Assembly (NCBI RefSeq): GCF_038002765.1
Contig: NZ_JBBODE010000002.1
Location: 930,001-994,000 of the forward strand
DNA length: 64,000 bases
Reading direction: 5' to 3'
Source: Peribacillus sp. FSL H8-0477
GTDB lineage: Bacteria > Bacillota > Bacilli > Bacillales > DSM-1321
The first letter of the stretch is position 1, and each line of letters opens with the position of its first letter. The notes below the pieces were generated by a model. It searched no databases, was not told the origin of the DNA, and was given only the letters and a program-made list of their open reading frames with translations. The position numbers were made by a program, and so were the translations under genes. Of this stretch, positions 31,702 through 40,833 are shown piece by piece.

Positions 31702-31794
31702 TTGGAGAATCGTAGACGATTGTCTGATACTTCTCACACTCATGCAAAGCCAGTAGTAAGAAAAGCGATACTTTGCATGGGGCGAAAAGGTTAA
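31702..31794 (+). CDS. Possible 30-aa basic peptide
   Basis: TTG 31702 lies ideally behind AAAGGAGGTG (31685-31694). The peptide is rich in Arg, Lys and His, with one Cys near the end. CATGCAAAG (31741-31749) and CTTTGCATG (31771-31779) form an inverted repeat inside it. It could be a leader peptide or the debris of a longer gene. I do not recognise it. Confidence 0.3.
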   Translation: MENRRRLSDTSHTHAKPVVRKAILCMGRKG

Positions 31795-31867
31795 CTTTAT
31801 CGCTATAACTTTTCTAACCAATTTGCTTTGCTCCCTTATTCCAATTCAAAATAAGGAGCGAGCAAAA

Positions 31868-31930
31868 TTGAAGTATACAAACGCACAGAAAGTACTGCCT
31901 GAAAAGCTCATTTTAGAATCTTTCCGTTGA
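31868..31930 (+). pseudogene. N-terminal fragment of a CD3324-family gene
   Basis: TTG 31868 behind AAGGAGCG opens MKYTNAQKVLPEKLILE, which matches the beginning of CD3324-family small proteins (about 90 residues), then ends after 20 codons at TGA 31928-31930. GCTCCCTTATT/AATAAGGAGC form a hairpin over the RBS. The rest of 31615-32093 has no other gene: it holds the 30-aa frame above and a short AT-rich stretch with a weak hairpin at 31960-31990. Confidence 0.5.
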
Positions 31931-32093
31931 AAGTATTATCTATTCTAAGTATTGATCTTCCCCTGCAAATGTACGATTTGCAGGATTATTTTATGTATAC
32001 AACGTTTCTAAATGGTTTTAGCCCTAGTAGAACTGCATGTTTTCTATTAAAATAAGTGTACCAAAACAAAGCATCAATTTAGGAGCGATACGG

Positions 32094-32744
32094 ATGAACG
32101 AGAGATTTATTAAAAATGAGCAGCTTAACTTTATCAAGAAACAAGTTGCTTGGATTAAAGATAGTACTAAACAGCATTTACCTGCTGATGTGTTAACCTC
32201 CGTTTATGAGATTTCAAATGATAAAATCCTCAATTGTGTTCCCAACATGACAGAAGAGCAAAAAAGTAGATTGGATTTTTCTACTTTTAAAACAGTTGAA
32301 GCATACGATCAAGCTCTAGAGAAACTGAAGGACTATGTTCTTCCTTTCCCAACCATTACCGACCAACAACTTAAAAAGCTATTTCCAAAAAGTAAAAAAT
32401 TAAAACTTCCTGATTTATCTACTGTAGACTTAACAAGCACAACTTATTTAAGCTGGATGGATAGCAGGTCAAATAAAAAGTATATAATTTATGAGCTAGA
32501 TGAACAGGTTGTCGGTATTGAATGTTCCTTTTCTCCATCATCAAAGAAAAATATTTGCTCCATTTGCCATTGCCACGGAGAAGTCACTCATTTTTCTACC
32601 ATAACAAAAGCGAGAAAGCTAAATAACCCAGATTATTATAAGTCTATCGGTAATCTTATTTGTGCAGATAGCAGCGAATGTAATAAGAAAATTACAGATG
32701 TTTCGTATTTAGAGGAATTCTTAAGAGAGTCTCTTCGTAAATAG
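32094..32744 (+). CDS. FusB/FusC-family EF-G-binding protein
   Basis: 216 residues from ATG 32094 (RBS AGGAGCG); a longer frame from 32037 lacks an RBS. A helical N-domain (KNEQLNFIKKQVAWIKDS) is followed by a C-terminal zinc-binding domain with CSICHCHGEVTHFST (about 155-169) and NLICADSSECNKKI, the four-Cys zinc finger of the FusB family. FusB proteins bind EF-G and help it leave post-translocation ribosomes, giving fusidic acid resistance. Chromosomal homologues are common in Firmicutes. Actual resistance cannot be read from sequence. Confidence 0.85.
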   Translation: MNERFIKNEQLNFIKKQVAWIKDSTKQHLPADVLTSVYEISNDKILNCVPNMTEEQKSRLDFSTFKTVEAYDQALEKLKDYVLPFPTITDQQLKKLFPKSKKLKLPDLSTVDLTSTTYLSWMDSRSNKKYIIYELDEQVVGIECSFSPSSKKNICSICHCHGEVTHFSTITKARKLNNPDYYKSIGNLICADSSECNKKITDVSYLEEFLRESLRK

Positions 32745-32751
32745 CATTACT

Positions 32752-32788
32752 AAGGCCGGTACTCATAAAGTATCGGTTCCCTTTTTAA
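32752..32788 (+). terminator. Weak terminator
   Basis: GGCCGGTACT pairs imperfectly with AGTATCGGTTCC, then CTTTTT; after the FusB-type gene. Confidence 0.5.
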
Positions 32789-32842
32789 TGGGTTTTTTTA
32801 TGTTAAAATACCTTAATCAAGAAAATCTAACTTGGAGGATGT

Positions 32843-33625
32843 ATGAATAAAAAATTCGTTTCTCCGAACGTGGTAGAGTACATGGTCAATAAATTAGCAG
32901 CACTTGGTCTGTTACTATTTCTTATGTGCAGTTATTTGTTGTTGGCCACTGAATTCGATTTGTATGAGTTTACAGAGTATCTTTCGAATTTAAAGATTTG
33001 GGGATTGATTTGCGGATATGCATTAGTGACGACTCTGCTAATCGATTTGATTAGGTATAGATGGATAGCGTTCACTGTCCAAACTGGTGTGCTTCTACAC
33101 TGTTTAGCAGGTTTCATTGTGTTTTTTCCTTTTATGGGAATTAGTTTTTTTTCTGTGATCGCTGGAGCCGTTGGTTCATTATGTGCGTTTATTTATGCCT
33201 TTAGCAGTTATCTCTTTCAAAGGAAAAAGAAGTTTTTATGGGTTATTCTTTTGGTTTTCCCGCTATTGTTAAGTGTTAGGTTGTATGATTTTACTAGTAA
33301 GAAGGGCTGGACGGTAGAAGAAACTAATTCATCATTCTCCGCAGAGTTTGAGCATTTTAATGGTAAACATGAGATTCTGCTATCTTTAAAAAAGGGGGAG
33401 AAGGTAACGAGTTATCTCTCCTTTACTCAAATAGATGAAGGCGGGTATGGGTATCATATTTTAGATCATAACGAAGAGTATGTAGGGATAAAAGAGTTAG
33501 AGGAATCTGAGGAAGAAGGTACACAAGCAATTGAATTTAATGCGGCCCAACCAGGTGTATACAAAATCATCGTAACTGGGGATGAATTGAAAGGAAAAAT
33601 TGATGTAAATTGGGAAATAGATTAA
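32843..33625 (+). CDS. Hypothetical membrane protein with C-terminal extracytoplasmic domain
   Basis: 260 residues. Four hydrophobic segments lie in the first 155 residues (about 16-36, 48-66, 77-95 and 98-118, with a further one near 130-145). A soluble β-rich domain of about 100 residues follows (SAEFEHFNGKHEILLSLKKGEKVTSYLSFT to the end), with alternating hydrophobic/polar strands and GVYKIIVTG near the C-terminus, like a small β-sandwich. RBS TTGGAGG. I do not recognise the family. Confidence 0.65.
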   Translation: MNKKFVSPNVVEYMVNKLAALGLLLFLMCSYLLLATEFDLYEFTEYLSNLKIWGLICGYALVTTLLIDLIRYRWIAFTVQTGVLLHCLAGFIVFFPFMGISFFSVIAGAVGSLCAFIYAFSSYLFQRKKKFLWVILLVFPLLLSVRLYDFTSKKGWTVEETNSSFSAEFEHFNGKHEILLSLKKGEKVTSYLSFTQIDEGGYGYHILDHNEEYVGIKELEESEEEGTQAIEFNAAQPGVYKIIVTGDELKGKIDVNWEID

Positions 33626-33651
33626 TAGTATTTCCTGTATCTAAATAAAAA

Positions 33652-33688
33652 GCGCAAGTCCTTTTATATAAAGGGTTTGCGTTTTTGG
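33652..33688 (+). terminator. Rho-independent terminator
   Basis: CGCAAGTCCTTT pairs with AAAGGGTTTGCG (with G-U pairs) and is followed by TTTTT. Confidence 0.75.
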
Positions 33689-33751
33689 CGTGTAAGAGGG
33701 CATTAGATCAACCAATAGGCTGATTTACATAGGTTATTGTTAAAAAATAGT

Positions 33752-33830
33752 GAAAATAATTTCCAAAATAGAATAAATAAAGAAAATTATTTACATAAAT
33801 TATATTACATGCTAAGATTACTGAAAATTA
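33752..33830 (+). promoter_or_regulatory. Promoter and candidate RpiR operator boxes of the sialic acid operon
   Basis: TTTACA (33790-33795), a 17-base spacer and TAAGAT (33813-33818) form a plausible sigma-A promoter. Similar A/T boxes lie upstream and across it: GAAAATAATTTC (33752-33763), GAAAATTATTTA (33782-33793) and GAAAATTA (33823-33830). They could be sites for the RpiR-type regulator encoded at the end of the operon. The operator reading is inference. Confidence 0.45.
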
Positions 33831-33865
33831 GGTGATTTAGACACCGGTTAATTGGAGGGAATAAA

Positions 33866-34771
33866 TTGATAGAAAAATTCAAAGGTATTTTTCCAGCATT
33901 TTATGCTTGCTACGATGATGAAGGTGAAGTTTCTGAAGAGAGAACAAAGAGTCTATGTGAGCACTTATATCAAAAAGGAGTCAAAGGTCTTTATGTTGGT
34001 GGAAGTTCTGGAGAGTGTATTTATCAAAATCTTACAGAACGAAAGGCTACGTTGAAATATGTTGCAGATGCCCTTAAAGGAAAGCTTACTTTAATTGCTC
34101 ATGTTGGTGCACCATCTACGAGAGAGAGTATCATTTTAGCAAAATATGCAGAAGAGTTGGGATATGATTCTCTATCAGCCATTCCTCCCATTTATTTTCA
34201 ACTTCCAGAGAGTTCTATTTATAAGTACTGGTCAGACATCATTGATTCAACGGAGCTGCCATTCATCATTTACAACATTCCGCAAACAACAGGATATGCA
34301 CTTTCTATCAAGCTATTTAATCAATTAATTCAGAATCCAAAAGTGATTGGTGTCAAGAATTCCTCAATGCCGGTTATGGATATTGAACGATTTAAAAAGG
34401 CAGGAGAAAATAAGATTCTAGTCTTTAATGGACCAGATGAACAATACGTAGCAGGACGATTAATCGGAGCCGATAGTGGAATTGGCGGTACATATGGAGC
34501 GATGCCTGAACTTTTTCTGAAAGCTGAAGAGTTTGTCACTAACGGTAACTTTGATCAAGCACGAAACATTCAAACAGATATTAATGACATTATTATTGCG
34601 CTGTGTTCGCTTAACGGTTCTATGTATGCTGCAATTAAGGAAGTTTTGAAATTAAAAGGAATCAATATTGGAAGTGTAAGGGGACCGCTGGAGCCAATTT
34701 ATGGCGATGACTTTACAAAAGCAGAGGAAATCAGCGTTTTAATTGATCAAACAATTGCTAAATACAGCTAA
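33866..34771 (+). CDS. nanA: N-acetylneuraminate lyase
   Basis: 301 residues from TTG 33866 (RBS TGGAGGG). DHDPS/NAL-family TIM barrel: YVGGSSGECIYQNLTERK (substrate-carboxylate loop; NAL-type G-S-S-G-E), the catalytic Tyr in FIIYNIPQTTGY and the Schiff-base Lys in VIGVKNSSMPV. It splits sialic acid into ManNAc and pyruvate. It is the first gene of an operon with transporter, nanE, nanK and a regulator, which makes NAL far more likely than dihydrodipicolinate synthase. Confidence 0.9.
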   Translation: MIEKFKGIFPAFYACYDDEGEVSEERTKSLCEHLYQKGVKGLYVGGSSGECIYQNLTERKATLKYVADALKGKLTLIAHVGAPSTRESIILAKYAEELGYDSLSAIPPIYFQLPESSIYKYWSDIIDSTELPFIIYNIPQTTGYALSIKLFNQLIQNPKVIGVKNSSMPVMDIERFKKAGENKILVFNGPDEQYVAGRLIGADSGIGGTYGAMPELFLKAEEFVTNGNFDQARNIQTDINDIIIALCSLNGSMYAAIKEVLKLKGINIGSVRGPLEPIYGDDFTKAEEISVLIDQTIAKYS

Positions 34772-34867
34772 CGCTTTCTACTACCTAACGTAAGACTCCT
34801 TAGAATAGACTACGGATTGTTTTCCAACAAATTCATGATTAAACACTTTATCTAGGAGGATTAGTAT

Positions 34868-36247
34868 ATGAAAAAACAATTTCGCGTGTTAATGACAGCA
34901 TGTATACTGCTGATTTCTGTTGCATTGGCTGGTTGTTCGGACGATTCAACTGAAAAAAGTTCTGGTAAAGGAACGGTTGAAATTACAGCTTGGTTAACTC
35001 CTCAATGGAAAGGTGTTATTGATAGTTCGGAAGAAGGAGCCGATTATGACAGCTTTTTTAAACAAGCGGCAGAAGACTTTAGTGCTCAGTACAAAGATTA
35101 TGATGTGAAAGTAAATACCCAGGTAATTGCTGGAGATCAACGGGATGAACTTCTGAATGTTAATTTAAATGGCGGCACTCCTCCTAATGTCTTTTTTGAA
35201 AGCGTATTCGCTATGGGTGATTATGCTCATAGAGGGGCTCTTGAACCATTGGACGATCTAGTAGATGATGCCTCAAAAGAAGATATTCCAGAGAGTATTT
35301 GGGAAAACGTGAAGTTTGGAGAAAACATCTATTTTTATCCTTTCTCACAAAACCCAGGTACCTTAGCTTACAACGCAGATATGTTTAAGGCTGCAGGCCT
35401 TGACGAGTTTATTGGTGATGAAAATGAAATTAAAACATGGACGTTAGCAGAATATGAAACCATTCTTAGAAAAATCAAAGCGGATTTGCCGAAGAAGACG
35501 TATTCTAATGCGTATCCTATGGGGCTATTTGCCTTAAATAATCAAGCTGATACGTGGAATCTATCGTATCTTAGAATGTTTGGGAATCCTTTCTTCGATG
35601 AAAAAGGAAAAATCGTGGTTAATGATCAAGCAGGAGCTAAAGCAACAACTTGGCTAAAAGAAATATACGATGAGGGGTTAACTAACCCAGGCGCTGAGTC
35701 AGTTTCTTCAAATGATACAAACGCTATGTTCCAAAACCAACAGCTTGCTATAAACTTTACTAATTCTGTATTGTATTCAAATGCAAAGACGGATATGGAA
35801 AGTGGAAAATCACCTAAGTTCGATATGAGACTTGCTAATATCCCATCAGAAAGCGGCGATCCATTAACATTTACTTATGTTACCGGTGCATCTGTCTTTA
35901 AATCAGATGATGAAATTAAAACGAAAGTCGCTAAAGACTTTGTGAAATTTTTCTCTACAGATAAAGAACTAGTTAAAGCATCTAAAAACGCTGTGCCGGT
36001 TAGAACATCTGTTGTGGAAGAATTTAAGTCAAAACATCCTTTATTTGAGGCCTATGAAGCGAATGCACAATACGTCTTTAATTTCACGGGAAATGTAGCT
36101 GGATACAATCAAGTTAGACAAGTGTTATATCCAGAACTTCAAGCTCTTTATACAGGTGAAAAGAAGCCTGCAGACGTATTAAAGGATTATCAAAAGAACG
36201 GGAATAAAATAATTGAAGATGCTACAGCAGATTCAATTATCAAGTAA
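34868..36247 (+). CDS. ABC transporter substrate-binding lipoprotein (sialic acid)
   Basis: 459 residues. Lipoprotein signal MKKQFRVLMTACILLISVALAGC (Cys 23) followed by a Ser/Asp/Lys linker. Family 1 sugar-binding-protein fold: ITAWLTPQWKGV at the start of domain 1, GGTPPNVFFESVFAMGDYA, then YPFSQNPGTLAYNADMFKAAGLDEF. The position between nanA and two sugar-type permeases makes sialic acid or a sialoside the likely ligand. RBS TAGGAGG. Confidence 0.85.
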   Translation: MKKQFRVLMTACILLISVALAGCSDDSTEKSSGKGTVEITAWLTPQWKGVIDSSEEGADYDSFFKQAAEDFSAQYKDYDVKVNTQVIAGDQRDELLNVNLNGGTPPNVFFESVFAMGDYAHRGALEPLDDLVDDASKEDIPESIWENVKFGENIYFYPFSQNPGTLAYNADMFKAAGLDEFIGDENEIKTWTLAEYETILRKIKADLPKKTYSNAYPMGLFALNNQADTWNLSYLRMFGNPFFDEKGKIVVNDQAGAKATTWLKEIYDEGLTNPGAESVSSNDTNAMFQNQQLAINFTNSVLYSNAKTDMESGKSPKFDMRLANIPSESGDPLTFTYVTGASVFKSDDEIKTKVAKDFVKFFSTDKELVKASKNAVPVRTSVVEEFKSKHPLFEAYEANAQYVFNFTGNVAGYNQVRQVLYPELQALYTGEKKPADVLKDYQKNGNKIIEDATADSIIK

Positions 36248-36296
36248 TTTCCTTTATGAAATTCATTGTGTAAGCACATAGAAAGGAAAGTTGCTA

Positions 36297-37163
36297 ATGA
36301 AAACGGATAGGGTTAGAGAAAATATAACCGGTTATCTCTTTATATTGCCACAGCTTTTACTCTTTTTAGTATTTATCGTTTATCCCGTGTTTGAAGGAAT
36401 AAGATTGAGTTTATTTAAGATTAGTTATACAGGAGAAACGTTTATAGGATTCACAAACTATATGACATTAATTAAAGATCCTGTATTTGTGAAGTCAACA
36501 ATGAACACCGTGATCTTTGTTATCTTTATTGTGGCATTAACAGTATTTTTTGCCCTTTTCGTTGCGTCAGCAATTTTTGATAAAAACGCAAAGTATGTTT
36601 CGCTGATCAGGGGAAGTTATTATATACCTGTCATGGTCTCAATGGTTGTTATGACAATGGTATGGAGTTTCTTATTAAATCCTAGTAATGGACTTATTCC
36701 GCATTTAGCTAGAGAAATGGACATGTCCTCTATCAATTTACTAGGAAACAAAAATACCGTTTTACCGGTCATCATTTTTATAACGTTTGCCATTAATGTA
36801 GGACAGGCAATTATTCTTTATATTGCCTCCATGATCGGAGTTCCTAAAGATTTATTTGAGGCAGCTGAAATGGATGGAGCGAGCAGAACGACGGTAATTT
36901 TTAAAATACTTGTTCCGCTGGTCAAACCAACCACAACCTATATCATCATTATGAATATCATCGCTGTCTTAAAAATATTTGTTGTTATCCAGTTATTAAC
37001 TGGCGGCGGACCCAATAATTCATCGAGTACGATGATGTACTACTTGTATAATAATGCGTTTAAATATAATCAGTTAGGCATCGCTTCAGCTGTTGGTGTA
37101 ATTATGTTCTTAATTACAATCATATTGTCTATTCCTCAGTTAAGAGCCATGTTTAAAAATTAG
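36297..37163 (+). CDS. ABC sugar permease, MalF type
   Basis: 288 residues from ATG 36297 (RBS GAAAGGAAAG); the ATG at 36291 is too close to it. Six membrane segments. The EAA loop that docks the ATPase is EAAEMDGASRTTVIFKILVPLVKP (about 196-219). It forms a heterodimer with the next permease. Carbohydrate uptake type 1. Confidence 0.87.
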   Translation: MKTDRVRENITGYLFILPQLLLFLVFIVYPVFEGIRLSLFKISYTGETFIGFTNYMTLIKDPVFVKSTMNTVIFVIFIVALTVFFALFVASAIFDKNAKYVSLIRGSYYIPVMVSMVVMTMVWSFLLNPSNGLIPHLAREMDMSSINLLGNKNTVLPVIIFITFAINVGQAIILYIASMIGVPKDLFEAAEMDGASRTTVIFKILVPLVKPTTTYIIIMNIIAVLKIFVVIQLLTGGGPNNSSSTMMYYLYNNAFKYNQLGIASAVGVIMFLITIILSIPQLRAMFKN

Positions 37164-37176
37164 GGGGGAGATTATC

Positions 37177-38016
37177 TTGAAAAACAAGAATAAGAAAAAG
37201 CTAGAATTGAGTGATATCTTATCCAACGTCATTGTAATCTTCTTTGCATTGTTAAGCCTGTTCCCTATCTATTGGCTATTTACTAGTTCCTTGAAGAATA
37301 GCTCAGATGTTGTGAAAATGCCGCCTGATTGGTTCCCAGCGAGCATCAACGTTTCTAACTATGTGGATGTCTTTTCGAATCAACCAGCATTTAAATGGAC
37401 TTTAAACAGTTTAATTGTCGCAACGGTTTCAACAGTGGGGCTGGTGATCGTTAGTTCCCTCGCTGCTTATGCCTTTTCGAAACTGAATTTTAAATTTAAA
37501 AATATTATCTTCGTTATCTTTATCTCAAGTTTAATGGTACCTAAAGAGGTATTAATCGTGCCGTTATTTAGATTGATTCAAGATTTAGGAATGGTCAATA
37601 CGCTCAGCGGGATGATCTACCCGAATGTTGCAACCGCATTTGGCGTGTTCATGCTTAAAGGATTTTTCGATACGATTCCAGATACGCTTAGAGAAGCAGC
37701 GAAAATGGATGGTGCAACTGAATGGACTGTTTTTTATAAGGTCATGCTTCCGCTGGTCAAGCCCGGCATTGGGGCTTTATTTATCCTAAACTTTGTTCAA
37801 GTATGGAACGACTACCTATGGCAGCTCGTAGTCGGACAAGAAGTCAATTCCAAGACGTTAATGGTTGGTATTGCAACGTTAATGCAGGATCTTAATCCAA
37901 ACTTTGCTTATAAGATGGCTGGTGCAACGATAGCGGCTGTCCCGATGATTCTCATATTTATTTTCTTCCAACGTTATTTCACAAGAGGTATATCAATTGG
38001 GGGAGTCAAAGAATAA
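37177..38016 (+). CDS. ABC sugar permease, MalG type
   Basis: 279 residues from TTG 37177 (RBS AGGGGGGAG). Six membrane segments; EAA loop EAAKMDGATEWTVFYKVMLPLVKPG. Thirteen bases after the partner permease. No ATP-binding subunit is encoded anywhere in the operon, so a shared multi-sugar ATPase of the MsmX kind must energise the system. Confidence 0.87.
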   Translation: MKNKNKKKLELSDILSNVIVIFFALLSLFPIYWLFTSSLKNSSDVVKMPPDWFPASINVSNYVDVFSNQPAFKWTLNSLIVATVSTVGLVIVSSLAAYAFSKLNFKFKNIIFVIFISSLMVPKEVLIVPLFRLIQDLGMVNTLSGMIYPNVATAFGVFMLKGFFDTIPDTLREAAKMDGATEWTVFYKVMLPLVKPGIGALFILNFVQVWNDYLWQLVVGQEVNSKTLMVGIATLMQDLNPNFAYKMAGATIAAVPMILIFIFFQRYFTRGISIGGVKE

Positions 38017-38036
38017 TTACAGCAAGGAGCTAGATT

Positions 38037-38726
38037 ATGAGTAAACAACAAAAGATTTTCGAACAAATAAAGAGAAGATTAATTGTTTCCTGCCAAGCTC
38101 TCCCAGAGGAACCGCTTCATAGCCCATTTATTATGAGTAAAATGGCGGATGCTGCCATGAAAGGCGGCGCTGCGGGGATTCGCGCGAATAGTGTGGAAGA
38201 CATAAAGGCGATAAAAGAGACAGTCGATTTACCAATCATCGGTATTATTAAACGAGTTTATGAGAATTCAGCTGTTTTTATCACACCTACTGCTTTAGAA
38301 ATAGATCTTCTTTACAAGGCGGGTGTAGATATTATTGCGTTAGATGCGACTAAAAGAATAAGACCGGATGGTAAAACGATAAGCGAAACATTTCCAGAGA
38401 TTCGCGCGAAATATAAAGATCAACTCTTTATGGCCGATTGCTCGACCTTTGAAGAAGCAATGGAAGCCTATAAATTAGGCTTTGATTGTGTGGGTACCAC
38501 CTTAAATGGTTACACAGAGTACACAAAACATCACCAAATTCCGGATTTAGATTTAATTAAGCAATTAGTAAATGAACTACCTATTCCTGTCATAGCTGAA
38601 GGCGGGATATGGACGCCAGAAGAACTTAAGAGTGTGTTTGATTTAGGCGTTCATACAGCTGTGGTTGGTACAGCCATAACGAGGCCAATGGAGATTACAA
38701 AGAGGTTTGTGCAAGTAATTGAATGA
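38037..38726 (+). CDS. nanE: N-acetylmannosamine-6-phosphate 2-epimerase
   Basis: 229 residues, TIM-barrel NanE family: [48 protein letters not shown] at the N-terminus and [14 protein letters not shown] in the middle, ending [33 protein letters not shown]. It converts ManNAc-6-P to GlcNAc-6-P, following NanA and NanK. RBS AAGGAGC. Confidence 0.92.
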   Translation: MSKQQKIFEQIKRRLIVSCQALPEEPLHSPFIMSKMADAAMKGGAAGIRANSVEDIKAIKETVDLPIIGIIKRVYENSAVFITPTALEIDLLYKAGVDIIALDATKRIRPDGKTISETFPEIRAKYKDQLFMADCSTFEEAMEAYKLGFDCVGTTLNGYTEYTKHHQIPDLDLIKQLVNELPIPVIAEGGIWTPEELKSVFDLGVHTAVVGTAITRPMEITKRFVQVIE

Positions 38727-38736
38727 TCGTTAACGT

Positions 38737-38775
38737 ATAAATCCCCGGAAAATTTTTCTTGGGATTTATATTTCT
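38737..38775 (+). terminator. Hairpin between nanE and nanK (possible attenuator)
   Basis: ATAAATCCC (38737-38745) and GGGATTTAT (38761-38769), then ATTTCTTT. The T-tract is weak, so it may only lower nanK-rpiR expression. Confidence 0.5.
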
Positions 38776-38802
38776 TTAAAGATGTAAAAAGGAGTGGTAG
38801 AT

Positions 38803-39690
38803 ATGATAATAGCCGCAGTGGACATTGGAGGTACCTCAATAAAATTTTGTGTGACTGATGAGAATGGGCGTATTTCAGCGTTTAGAGAATATGATACTGA
38901 GTCGAAAAGAGGCGGCCCTTTCATAGTCGAAACATTAATTGACGCGATCTCTATGTATCCGGACATTGAAGCGATTGCGATTAGTACAGCTGGCCAAGTG
39001 GATCGTCAGGCAGGGTCTATAATTTATGCAAATGAAAATATCCCAAACTACACGGGTACACCATTAAAAACAATTTTAGAAGGTGTTTTTAATGTTCCTG
39101 TCGAAGTTGAAAATGATGTGAACGCCGCAGCTATAGGAGAAAAACAGTTCGGTGCAGGGAGAGATTATACTGATTTTCTTTGCTTGACCTATGGGACAGG
39201 AATTGGCGGGGCGATCATGATAAATTCACAAATCTATAAAGGAAACAATGGGATTGCAGCTGAATTCGGCCATATCATTAGCCATCCTGGCGGGAATCAG
39301 TGTACATGTGGTCGAAAGGGATGTTATGAAACATACGCTTCTACTACAGCTCTAGTAAAAAAGGCACAATTAATAGATAAGAAATATCATAATGGCAGAG
39401 AAATTTTTATTGGTCTTGAACAAGGCAATGTTACACTAGAGAGAGTACTTCATGAATGGATCGATGAAATGGCTCTAGGTCTCGTATCGCTTATTCACAT
39501 ATTTAATCCTCCTGCTATCATCATCGGAGGCGGCATCATGGAGCAAGACAGCCTTATCTCTATGATTTCAAACAAAGTACAAGAGAGTGTCATGGAAAGT
39601 TTTTCAGATGTGAAGATAGTGAAAGCTTCCCTTGGAAATAAAGCAGGACTACTTGGTGCGGCAGCTCTTCACATAAATGCTAGGAGATGA
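38803..39690 (+). CDS. nanK: N-acetylmannosamine kinase (ROK family)
   Basis: 295 residues from ATG 38803 (RBS AAAAGGAGTG). ROK signature: [12 protein letters not shown] (phosphate loop), [22 protein letters not shown], then the zinc motif [23 protein letters not shown]. Context (nanA, nanE) makes ManNAc the substrate, although ROK kinases for other hexoses share these motifs. Confidence 0.87.
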   Translation: MIIAAVDIGGTSIKFCVTDENGRISAFREYDTESKRGGPFIVETLIDAISMYPDIEAIAISTAGQVDRQAGSIIYANENIPNYTGTPLKTILEGVFNVPVEVENDVNAAAIGEKQFGAGRDYTDFLCLTYGTGIGGAIMINSQIYKGNNGIAAEFGHIISHPGGNQCTCGRKGCYETYASTTALVKKAQLIDKKYHNGREIFIGLEQGNVTLERVLHEWIDEMALGLVSLIHIFNPPAIIIGGGIMEQDSLISMISNKVQESVMESFSDVKIVKASLGNKAGLLGAAALHINARR

Positions 39691-39694
39691 TTGG

Positions 39695-40549
39695 GTGACA
39701 AATCAAGATGTATTTACATTAATACGATCGACATACAATTCTTTCACTAATACGGAAAGAAAAGTGGCGGACTACATTCTTGATCATACAAAAGAGGTAA
39801 TTTACCTGTCCATTGTTGATTTGGCAGATGCTTGCGGTGTTGGAGAATCAAGTGTGTTTAGGTTCTGTAAGACAATGAAGCTAAAGGGGTACCAAGAGTT
39901 TAGGATCGTGTTAGCTCAAAGTATTTCACCAGATGAAGACACGCAAGAATTGACAAGTAAGATTACGATGGAAGATACCCTTGAAGAAGTATCTTCGAAA
40001 ATATTAACGACAAATATTAATGCACTGACAGAAACACAGAAATTGATTAATGAAAACGATATTTCAGAGGCAATTACGAGCATGATTATGGCTGAAAGAA
40101 TTCACTTTTTTGGAGTAGGCGCCTCCTTAATGACAGCTATGGAAGCAAAAAATAAGTTTATGAGAATCAGTAATAAAACGGAGTGTTCGATTGACTCACA
40201 TCTTCAAATTATGACAGCAGCCTTGATGTCAGAGAAAGATGTTGCTGTGCTCATTTCTTATTCAGGCTCGACGAAGGATATGATCGAAGTAGCTAAAATT
40301 GCCAAACAAAGAGCCGCAAAAGTCATTCTGATTACCAGATTTGTAAAGTCCCCTTTAACCAATTATTCGGATATCACCTTACTCTGTGGTGCGAATGAAG
40401 GACCTCTTCAGGGAGGCAGTCTCTCAGCCAAATTAGCTCAACTTTACTTATTAGATGTTCTTTATGCAGAATACTACCGGAAAACAGGGCAGATATCAGA
40501 AACAAATAAAGAAAGAACCTCTAAAGCCGTCATTGAGAAAATGTTATAA
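39695..40549 (+). CDS. RpiR-family transcriptional regulator of the sialic acid operon
   Basis: 284 residues from GTG 39695, with AGGAG at 39681-39685 overlapping the end of nanK. The N-terminal HTH_6 domain is YNSFTNTERKVADYILDHTKEVIYLSIVDLADACGVGESSVFRFCKTMKLKGYQEFR. The C-terminal SIS domain is IHFFGVGASLMTAMEAKNKFMR, then VLISYSGSTKDMIEVAKIAKQR. RpiR proteins sense sugar phosphates; ManNAc-6-P or GlcNAc-6-P is likely. It probably regulates the operon it ends. Confidence 0.87.
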   Translation: MTNQDVFTLIRSTYNSFTNTERKVADYILDHTKEVIYLSIVDLADACGVGESSVFRFCKTMKLKGYQEFRIVLAQSISPDEDTQELTSKITMEDTLEEVSSKILTTNINALTETQKLINENDISEAITSMIMAERIHFFGVGASLMTAMEAKNKFMRISNKTECSIDSHLQIMTAALMSEKDVAVLISYSGSTKDMIEVAKIAKQRAAKVILITRFVKSPLTNYSDITLLCGANEGPLQGGSLSAKLAQLYLLDVLYAEYYRKTGQISETNKERTSKAVIEKML

Positions 40550-40592
40550 AAATACAAGAGACTTTTCTATTGAAAAGTCTCTTTTGTATAGG
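40550..40592 (+). terminator. Terminator of the sialic acid operon
   Basis: A 16-bp stem of ATACAAGAGACTTTTC with its complement (40552-40567 and 40572-40589), with TTTT in the distal arm. Confidence 0.85.
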
Positions 40593-40674
40593 AAATTTCT
40601 TAATCAATCAGTAAAGACAAACCGTAAAAAAAAGTAATCAGCTTTTCATAATTTACTATAGGGGGAATCAAAAC

Positions 40675-40791
40675 ATGATTAATTCGTTCTCTAAAATGGT
40701 AATTATCATATTTTACAGATAATTTGAAGGAGAACCTCAAATCATCACACCTGTAACATATATGTTTAGTCTTCATTTAAAAGTAGGATAA
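40675..40791 (+). pseudogene. Possible small decayed gene with in-frame stop
   Basis: ATG 40675 behind AGGGGGAAT gives 15 residues (MINSFSKMVIIIFYR), then TAA. The same frame continues FEGEPQIITPVTYMFSLHLKVG to a second stop. It may be the ends of a once longer gene or chance. No family recognised. Confidence 0.25.
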
Positions 40792-40833
40792 TTATCTATA
40801 CCCAGTGGGGTATTTTGGGACTGAAAATCGTGC

